From Flavobacteriales bacterium (lineage in GTDB: Bacteria > Bacteroidota > Bacteroidia > Flavobacteriales_F > PHOS-HE28), in NCBI GenBank assembly GCA_016721005.1, contig JADKJM010000016.1:248001-312000 (forward strand): 64,000 nucleotides of DNA. The letters run 5' to 3'. Of this stretch, positions 28,441 to 34,932 are shown in pieces; the first letter of the stretch is position 1, and each line of letters opens with the position of its first letter. A model generated the notes under the pieces. It did no database searches. It saw nothing but the letters and a program-made list of their open reading frames with translations, and was not told where the DNA came from. The translations under genes were made by a program, and so were the position numbers.

Positions 28441-28681
28441 AATGCAGGCCATGGTCCAAGGTAAGTATCCGAGGGCGCCGTGTCGAGCATGGGATTGGAC
28501 GAAACGGGTTCGGATCGACGCAGCGGATGGTCCGGCATGTTGAACCATGGCCGTCGGCGGGTACGCGGATGCAACCCTGGAATGGCACTGGCGGCTCAGC
28601 GGCTCCGTCAAGAGCAGGTGGGTGGTGAAGATCCCGGGGATCGTGCGGACGATCGCACGCTCGCAAGGATCAGGAGCACGA

Positions 28682-30268
28682 CTATTTGTGACAGTCCGCG
28701 CATGCGAAACGTTCGATCTTGAAGGAAGCGACCTTCCCATCACCAGCCACCTTGTGGCACTCTTTGCAATCCACTTTCGCGTGCTCGCCCACCAACGGGA
28801 ACTTCGTGAGGTCATGGTCAAAGAGCTTCGGGAACCAATCGTCGGCCACGTGGCAGCGCGTGCAATCGGTCACGCCGTTCACCACGAGATCATCGCCATG
28901 CACGTTGTCGTGGCAATCCGTGCAGTTGGTGCCGATGTTCCGGAAGGTCCACTTCTTCGTGTCCTTCATGTGGCAGGCGAAACACGGCGTGGCCTGGTGC
29001 GCGCCTAGTAGCGGGAAGGGGGTCTTCTTGTGCTCCTCGATCGCGAACATGCTCACATCGAAACCGTCGGTGAGGAAGTGGCATTCCACGCAATCCGGTG
29101 ATACGCCGTTCTTCGCGAACTGTCCTTCGTGATAGTCCTCGTGACAGCGAGCGCAGGCGTCGAAGACGAGCGGATCGGTGTACGCATCCTTGTGGCACTT
29201 CTTGCAATCCACACCCACGTGCTTGCCCTGCAAGGGGAAGTCCGTGAGCGCGTGATCGAAGCCGTCCATGTCCTTCAATTTCTTGAACCCGGTCTCCTGG
29301 TGGCACTGCGCGCAATCGGTTCCGAACTTCCCTTCATGCTGATCCGTGTGGCAGGTCACGCATTGGTCCATCCGCACGCCCACACGATCCTGAAAAACGG
29401 TCGCCGGGTCGTTCGATCGCTTGTGGCAGGTGAAGCAGTCCACGCCCTTGTGCTTCCCGTTCAACTTGAAGGGCGTGATGTTGTGGTCGAAGCGATGCAG
29501 ACCGGACAACTGGCTGAAGGCCTCGTCCACGTGGCATTGCGTGCAGGCGTTCGTGAAATGCGCCTTGTGCGGATCAGTGTGACAGGTCTTGCAGTCGGCA
29601 TGCGGCACGTCGGCGAATTGCTGGAAGGCGGCGCCCTTCCGCGTGGTCTGCTTGTGGCACTTGATGCAATCCACGTTCACGTGCCCGCCGCGCAGTTTGA
29701 ATTCCGCGCGGTCATGGTCGAAACGGCTGGCGGGTTTCCAATCCGTCATCGTGTGGCAATCCATGCACTCCTTCGCTAGCGTGCCTTGGTGCTGGTCCTT
29801 GTGGCACGACAAGCACGCGCGGTCCATTCCCATGAAGGTCTTCTCCCGGTACTTCGCACGCTTGTCGGTGATGTGCTCCGGCGCATGGCACTTGCGGCAA
29901 TCCACGGTCTTGTGCGCACCTTCCAACGGATAGCCCGTTAGCGCATGATCGAATCCTTTCTCCTCGAAGCGCACCATCTCGAATTTCCTACCGTGGTGCT
30001 CGCTGTGGCAGGTGAAACAATCCTTGCCCTTCACCTCACGGCTCACATGGTATCCACGCTTCTGCGTGATCAGGCTTTGCAATTCCTTGTGGCACGCGAG
30101 GCACTTCGCGTTCGTCACCTTGTTGCCCAGATCGTGGCATTGCGTGCAATTGCTCAAGCCTTCCAAATTCGCATGTGCCGTGGTCAGGTCGCCCGGAGAG
30201 AGCTGCGCAAGACCCCTCACTGCCGATGTCATCAGCAACACGATGAGGTATGTGCGCAAGCTTTTCAC
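28682..30268 (-). CDS. 20-heme periplasmic cytochrome c
   Basis: 528 residues. The start is GTG at 30268 inside a GTGA overlap with the oxidoreductase stop, followed by a clear signal peptide (KSLRTYLIVLLMTSAVRGLA, cleavage after LAQ). I count 20 CXXCH motifs, the last (CADCHK) being the C-terminus itself. Spacing units contain FDHALTxFPLxGKHxxVDCxK and H-x-H/K-D-Q-H-E-G segments, which supply His ligands; Lys-rich surfaces suggest a basic protein. It differs from the acidic 22-heme partner, so the two are probably consecutive steps of one chain rather than redundant copies. Confidence 0.9.
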   Translation of the reverse strand: MKSLRTYLIVLLMTSAVRGLAQLSPGDLTTAHANLEGLSNCTQCHDLGNKVTNAKCLACHKELQSLITQKRGYHVSREVKGKDCFTCHSEHHGRKFEMVRFEEKGFDHALTGYPLEGAHKTVDCRKCHAPEHITDKRAKYREKTFMGMDRACLSCHKDQHQGTLAKECMDCHTMTDWKPASRFDHDRAEFKLRGGHVNVDCIKCHKQTTRKGAAFQQFADVPHADCKTCHTDPHKAHFTNACTQCHVDEAFSQLSGLHRFDHNITPFKLNGKHKGVDCFTCHKRSNDPATVFQDRVGVRMDQCVTCHTDQHEGKFGTDCAQCHQETGFKKLKDMDGFDHALTDFPLQGKHVGVDCKKCHKDAYTDPLVFDACARCHEDYHEGQFAKNGVSPDCVECHFLTDGFDVSMFAIEEHKKTPFPLLGAHQATPCFACHMKDTKKWTFRNIGTNCTDCHDNVHGDDLVVNGVTDCTRCHVADDWFPKLFDHDLTKFPLVGEHAKVDCKECHKVAGDGKVASFKIERFACADCHK

Positions 30269-31596
30269 TTGTGCTTCTTGACGATGTGCCCGAAGCGCTT
30301 GGTGATCTCGATGCCCACCTTGGCCAGGAATCCATTCGGGAGCTCGCCACCTGCGCAGATGTACACCAGGTCGTTCGGCATCTGCCGTGTTTCATCTCCG
30401 ACCTTGACCAACACGGAATCCTCCGCAATGGACACCACTCCCGACTTGAAAAGCAGCTTGAGCTTGCCGGACTCATTGGCCGCTGTGGCCAGTTCCTTGT
30501 TCTTCGGCTTGCACCGCGGGAACACCTCATCCCGAATGCAGATGGAGACCTCGTTCTGATCCATCAGCATCATACCGTACTCAAGGCCGGAATCGCCACC
30601 GCCCACCACGATCACCTTCTTGCCGGTGATGTTCTCAGGCTCGAGCAGGCGGTAGGCCACCTTGGGCAGGTCCTCGCCAGGTACGTGCAGCTTGCGTGGG
30701 CTGCCCCGCCGCCCGATGGCCAGCAGCACGTTGTGACTGACGAACTCCTCGTTGGTATTCGTGGATACCTTGAACGTGCCATCCTTCTGCGGAATGATCG
30801 CTTCCACTTTCGTGCGCTCGTTGATCTTGATGCCATGCTCCTTGATCACCGTATTCCAGAGCGTGAGGAGTTCACCCTTGGATGTGTCGTACAACTTGGC
30901 CTTGCCATGAAGCGGGAGGTCCATGGGCGAGGTCATCACGATCTTGGAGCGCGGGAACGTGAACACGGTGCCTCCGAGCGAGTCCTGTTCCAACGTGACG
31001 CTTGTCAGGTTGTGCTTCTTTGCTTCCAGCGTGGCGGAGATCCCCGCGGGGCCAGCACCCACGATCACAACGTCCAGAACGCCCTCGCGCTTCTCCCTGC
31101 GCGTGCCCATGATGTTGTCCATCGCTTGCTGGCCTTGCTCCACGCTGTTCTTGATCAAGCCCATGCCACCCAATTCACCGGCGATGTAGATGCCCTTGAT
31201 GTTCGTCTCGAAATTCTGGTTGACATGTGGGAGCTCAACGCCTCGGGTCTCCGTGCCGATCCGCAACGAGATCGCTTCTACAGGACAGGCATGAAAGCAG
31301 GCGCCGTGGCCCACGCAATTGGTGGCATGGATCACGGTAGCCTTGCCATCGATGATGCCCAGGATGTCCTTCTCCGGGCACTCCGCCACGCACGCCGCAC
31401 TGCCGATGCACGTGTTCAGGTCGATGAACGGATGGAGCGAAACGGGTTCGAAGGTGCCCTCGGCCTTCGCCACCTCCACCTTCTTCACGACGATCGCCGA
31501 CTTCTTGCTCAGGCTGCGCATGTAGAAGAAGATCACCAGCCCGCAGAGAAGGATCACGGATCCGTAAATCGCGATCTGTTCGATGAGCACTTCCAT
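30265..31596 (-). CDS. Membrane-anchored ferredoxin / FAD-NAD(P) oxidoreductase
   Basis: 443 residues from the ATG at 31596 (TGATG overlap with the cytochrome b-like gene). Helix at 8-26 (AIYGSVILLCGLVIFFYM), then a ferredoxin-like module with C63-x5-C69-x3-C73-P and C94-x5-C100-x3-C104-P. A segment resembling the FAD-domain terminus (FETNIKGIYIAGELGGMG, about 129-146) comes next. The thioredoxin-reductase-like core has GAGPAG at 180-185 (FAD) and GGGDSG at 332-337 (NAD(P)). It could link NAD(P)H to the membrane cytochrome and multiheme chain. The second Cys of both ferredoxin motifs is absent. Confidence 0.82.
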   Translation of the reverse strand: MEVLIEQIAIYGSVILLCGLVIFFYMRSLSKKSAIVVKKVEVAKAEGTFEPVSLHPFIDLNTCIGSAACVAECPEKDILGIIDGKATVIHATNCVGHGACFHACPVEAISLRIGTETRGVELPHVNQNFETNIKGIYIAGELGGMGLIKNSVEQGQQAMDNIMGTRREKREGVLDVVIVGAGPAGISATLEAKKHNLTSVTLEQDSLGGTVFTFPRSKIVMTSPMDLPLHGKAKLYDTSKGELLTLWNTVIKEHGIKINERTKVEAIIPQKDGTFKVSTNTNEEFVSHNVLLAIGRRGSPRKLHVPGEDLPKVAYRLLEPENITGKKVIVVGGGDSGLEYGMMLMDQNEVSICIRDEVFPRCKPKNKELATAANESGKLKLLFKSGVVSIAEDSVLVKVGDETRQMPNDLVYICAGGELPNGFLAKVGIEITKRFGHIVKKHK

Positions 31597-32456
31597 CAGA
31601 AGATCCACTTGTATCCGAAGGCCAGCGTAACGGCCACGTGGATGATGAGCACGATGAGCATGATCAGCGCGAATGGCAGGTGTGCCACATGCCAGTACTT
31701 GAACAATTTCTGCATGGTCAGCAAGCGCCCGATGCGGCGCGACAGTGCGAATTCCTCCTTCACCATCCTGATGATCGACACCTGCTCGTTTCGCGCAACG
31801 TTCCGTTGCTTCAGTGAACTTCGAATGGCGTTGATCGCTTTCCGCTCACGCAATTGCTTCGCGAAGAAATTCGGACCCATCACGGTAATCCCATCGGGTT
31901 CATCCACGCCGGTGATGAACGCGATCAACTTCTCATCCAGACCAGCGCTGTGCTTCAAGGTCTCCACCAGGCCGGAGCGCAAACCCTTCACCTCGTTCAA
32001 CGTGAGCTCGCGGCCTTCGATGCTCCTCGGGATCTGGATATAGATGAAGCGACCGATGATACCGCTGGCCACCACCGCCACCATGCTCCAGAACGCCACC
32101 GAGACCAAGCCACCGAACTTGAACGCCGTGTGGAAGAGGATCAGGATCGGGCCGAGCATGCACAGGAAGATGTGGAACTCGAGCAGGTACTTCAGCCGGA
32201 GCTGCTTCGCCATGAAATTGTACCGCTTGCGTGCGATGTAGATCGCCACACCGAAGAGGATGAGAAAGGTGCCCAGGATGCCCAGCCCGTGCCCGAAGGC
32301 GCCGCTCGGTTTGAACCATGCGTGGCGCGGATGGTAGAAGCGCTCTTCCAGCGGAAGGTCGTAATAAGACCACCCCGTATAGGCCAGGTATGCGGTCACC
32401 ACGACAGTGATCACGACCATGGAGCCGACAAAAACGGCGTGCGTGGTCCGGGTCAT
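31596..32456 (-). CDS. b-type cytochrome-like integral membrane protein
   Basis: 286 residues from the ATG at 32456; the longer frame adds a polar stretch without family support. Five membrane segments: AVFVGSMVVITVVVTAYLAY, LGILGTFLILFGVAIYIA, EFHIFLCMLGPILILFHTAF, FWSMVAVVASGIIGRFIYI and HLPFALIMLIVLIIHVAVTL. Histidines within the third (EFHIF, LFHTAF) and last (YWHVAH, IIHVAV) segments could ligate two b hemes. A cytosolic loop lies between helices 4 and 5. First gene of the six-gene coupled unit; probably the inner-membrane electron entry or quinone-interacting part. Confidence 0.75.
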   Translation of the reverse strand: MTRTTHAVFVGSMVVITVVVTAYLAYTGWSYYDLPLEERFYHPRHAWFKPSGAFGHGLGILGTFLILFGVAIYIARKRYNFMAKQLRLKYLLEFHIFLCMLGPILILFHTAFKFGGLVSVAFWSMVAVVASGIIGRFIYIQIPRSIEGRELTLNEVKGLRSGLVETLKHSAGLDEKLIAFITGVDEPDGITVMGPNFFAKQLRERKAINAIRSSLKQRNVARNEQVSIIRMVKEEFALSRRIGRLLTMQKLFKYWHVAHLPFALIMLIVLIIHVAVTLAFGYKWIF

Positions 32457-32858
32457 CGCTTCCTTGGTTCGCAGGTGGCGTTCTCCACGGATCCGGATCG
32501 TAAGGTGTGCATGGCTTTGCCCTCTAAGGTCGGGCACTGCGCGCGATGGATCCATGACATTTAGCCGAGGCGGGGCGGATCCGGCCATGAGACGGACGAT
32601 GCCTACCGACGAGACCCACGTCCTTCAAGGGTTTCCGGGCCGTTGCAGCTTGAGGGAACACGGCTTGGAATTGTGAACAGCACCCGGTTCAGATCGACGG
32701 ATCCGGGTCGAACGTGATCTGATCCAGACGGTCAGCGGGTGCGGAATGACTGAATGGTACTTCGTGGAACAGCGCTTGAAGATCGATCACAACCTAGAAG
32801 GATCTCCCCCGGACCCTTGCCGCCGATGGTCCCGCCGGCGACCCGCCGGTGGCCCTCC
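32457..32858. other. Intergenic region upstream of the cytochrome operon
   Basis: No gene seen. It holds the upstream region of the cytochrome operon (no clear TAnnTTTG box near 32456) and an imperfect GC-rich palindrome around 32821-32852 (CCCGCCGGCG / CGCCGGTGG) close to the end of the REP-associated transposase, the position expected for a REP. Confidence 0.4.
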
Positions 32859-33479
32859 TCAAACCAGGACATGTTCCTCGACATACGCCCCTTGCGCTTC
32901 ATGCGCACGAATGTACCTCTCGAATTTCACCAGCGAGGCTTCGCTGCGAACGATGTGATCGAAGCTCTCCGCCTTCCATAGTGTTCCTGTTCTACCGAGA
33001 ACCTTGTTGATCGACTTGGCTGTGTACGATTTCCATGTATGCGTGATCGTGGAAAGGTCCACGCCCACTAGCGGTACAACGAGTACATGCACATGGTTCC
33101 CTGCCACGGCAAATGTTCCCAAACGATACCGTGGTCCGTCGAAATAGTGAAGTGCCACGATCATTTCCTCCCTTGGAATCGGCTGTCGTAGCACGCATGA
33201 ACCGGCACCCGCATCCAACCAGCGCTCCACGCGTTCATGGAAGAGACGGTAGTACTCACGGCGCTGCGAAGGATCGAGCGTACGAACATCCTTGTCCCCA
33301 TGCCGCGCCCGCCATGCCTTGCGGTCGCGCTCAAGTTCCCGGAGCTTCACCTGCGGCAGGCTATCGGCTAAACGCCACGTTACGAAATGGACCTTGCCTT
33401 CTTGTTTCCAGTGCGGACGATTCCGGCGAGTAATCTCCAGTTCTTCATGCTCATTGAAGAAGAGGTTCTCCGTGTCCAT
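32859..33479 (-). CDS. REP-associated tyrosine transposase (RAYT, Y1/HUH family)
   Basis: 206 residues from the ATG at 33479 (MDTENLFFNEHEELEITRRN). Hallmarks of IS200-like Y1 transposases: strand HFVTWRLAD, metal-binding HUH motif NHVHVLVVP, catalytic-Tyr helix KSYTAKSINKVLGRTG, and the RAYT C-terminal LWKAESFDHIVRSE ... FERYIRAHEAQ. RAYTs are domesticated, single-copy transposases associated with REP palindromes. Several REP-like palindromes occur in this window. The frame extends upstream into a 28-bp repeat array, but those codons are not needed. Confidence 0.88.
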   Translation of the reverse strand: MDTENLFFNEHEELEITRRNRPHWKQEGKVHFVTWRLADSLPQVKLRELERDRKAWRARHGDKDVRTLDPSQRREYYRLFHERVERWLDAGAGSCVLRQPIPREEMIVALHYFDGPRYRLGTFAVAGNHVHVLVVPLVGVDLSTITHTWKSYTAKSINKVLGRTGTLWKAESFDHIVRSEASLVKFERYIRAHEAQGAYVEEHVLV

Positions 33480-33536
33480 TGGAATACGAACGTACAAGGC
33501 ATTCGCCACAGCACAAGCGAGGTGGGCGATAAGATC

Positions 33537-33662
33537 AACAGGCGGGACGCAGCAACAACCCATCAACAGGCGGGACGCAGCAACAACCCATCAACAGGCG
33601 GGACGCAGCAACAACCCATCAACAGGCGGGACGCAGCAACAACCCATCAACAGGCGGGACGC
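33537..33662. repeat. 28-bp tandem repeat, four full units plus a half
   Basis: Units begin AACAGGCGGGACGC at 33537, 33565, 33593, 33621 and 33649, an exact 28-bp period; copies look identical. The last, partial unit runs into CTGTTGG to form the odhB-side hairpin. Each unit thus repeats one arm of that terminator plus AGCAACAACCCATC. Confidence 0.92.
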
Positions 33663-33668
33663 CTGTTG
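33648..33668 (-). terminator. Hairpin downstream of odhB
   Basis: CAACAGGCG GGA CGCCTGTTG is a perfect 9-bp stem, 5 bp after the odhB stop codon at 33673 when read on the minus strand. Its left arm is the seed of the 28-bp array. Confidence 0.65.
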
Positions 33669-33672
33669 GACC

Positions 33673-34902
33673 TTAAAGCCCCAACAACACCTCTCCCGGA
33701 TCCTTCCCGCCGAAGACCATCGTCTTGGGATCCTCGATCATCTGCTTCACGGCCATGAGGAAGCTCACGCTCTCCTTGCCGTCGATGACGCGGTGGTCGT
33801 AGCTCAGCGCCACGAACATGATCGGTCGGATGACGACCTGTCCGTTCAAGGCAACAGGGCGCTCCACGATGTTGTGCATACCCAGGATCGCGCTCTGCGG
33901 CGGGTTGAGGATCGGCGTGCTGAGCATGCTCCCGAACACACCGCCGTTGGTGATGGTGAATGTGCCGCCGGTCATCTCGTCGATGCTGAGTTTGCCATCA
34001 CGTGCTTTCACGGCCAGTTCCTTGATCGTGCTTTCGATCTGTGCGAGGCTCATGCGCTCCGCGTTGCGGATCACCGGGACCATGAGGCCCTTGGGTGAAC
34101 TCACCGCGATGCCGATATCGGCGTAGTCGTGCATGATCATCTCCTCTCCATCGATGTGCGCGTTCACGGTGGGGAACTGCCGCAGCGCTTCGGTAACGGC
34201 CTTGGTGAAGAAGCTCATGAAGCCGAGACCGATGCCCTTCTGCTCCTTGAACTTGTCCTTGTACTTGTTGCGCAGGTCCATCACCGCGCTCATGTCCACC
34301 TCGTTGAAGGTGGTGAGCATGGCGGTCTGGTTCTTCGCCATCACGAGCCGCTCGGCGACCTTCTTCCGCAGCGTGCTCATCTTCTGCCGACTCTGGTCGC
34401 GCTTGCCGCCCCAGCCGCTCATCACCACGGCACCGGCATCCACGCCACCAGCGACGTATGCCGCCACATCGCTCTTGGTGATGCGACCGTTCGGGCCGCT
34501 GCCCTTGAGGGTATTCGCGGCGATCCCTTTCTCCTCCATCATCTTCTGCGCCACCGGTGTTGCGTGGGATGAACCAGAGGCAGGAGCAGGCGCCGGAGCA
34601 ACACTTGCGGTTGCCTTCTTTGCCTCCTGCACCTGCTCCTGCCCCTTCTTGACCACGGGCGCAACGCTCGTATCGATCCTCACCACCACATCGCCGACGT
34701 TCACGGTCTGGTCCTCCTTCGCCAGCAACTTCACTTGGCCTGCTACTTCGGCGCTGAGCTCCAGTGTGGCCTTGTCGCTATCGATCTCGCCGAGCACCTG
34801 GTCCTTGTTCACCACGTCGCCATCCTTCACAAGCCAACGCGCAATACGCACTTCGCTGATGCTCTCGCCGGGACTGGGGACTTTGATGTCGATCGTGGCC
34901 AT
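33673..34902 (-). CDS. odhB: 2-oxoglutarate dehydrogenase E2, dihydrolipoyl succinyltransferase
   Basis: 409 residues, the normal length. An N-terminal lipoyl domain (1-76) with the lipoylated lysine in EIDSDKATLEL, a proline/alanine linker, an E3-binding domain near 115-150 (TPVAQKMMEEKGIAANTLKG, GRITKSDVAAYV) and the acyltransferase domain with the catalytic DHRVIDGKESVSFL. It transfers the succinyl group to CoA in the TCA cycle. It lies 30 bp downstream of odhA in the same orientation, so they form an operon; a terminator hairpin follows. Confidence 0.96.
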   Translation of the reverse strand: MATIDIKVPSPGESISEVRIARWLVKDGDVVNKDQVLGEIDSDKATLELSAEVAGQVKLLAKEDQTVNVGDVVVRIDTSVAPVVKKGQEQVQEAKKATASVAPAPAPASGSSHATPVAQKMMEEKGIAANTLKGSGPNGRITKSDVAAYVAGGVDAGAVVMSGWGGKRDQSRQKMSTLRKKVAERLVMAKNQTAMLTTFNEVDMSAVMDLRNKYKDKFKEQKGIGLGFMSFFTKAVTEALRQFPTVNAHIDGEEMIMHDYADIGIAVSSPKGLMVPVIRNAERMSLAQIESTIKELAVKARDGKLSIDEMTGGTFTITNGGVFGSMLSTPILNPPQSAILGMHNIVERPVALNGQVVIRPIMFVALSYDHRVIDGKESVSFLMAVKQMIEDPKTMVFGGKDPGEVLLGL

Positions 34903-34932
34903 GCTCTGGTGTCGGTTGACGGTTGTTCGTTA

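Noticed and set aside
30250..32043. Plus-strand 597-codon frame antisense to the cytochrome b/oxidoreductase genes
   Set aside because: Opposite to genes with clear motifs (GAGPAG, ferredoxin Cys, heme His); no recognisable domain.
33537..33662. Direct repeats that could be scored as a CRISPR array
   Set aside because: The 28-bp units are directly contiguous with no spacers, and no cas genes are present; it is a tandem repeat seeded by a terminator arm.
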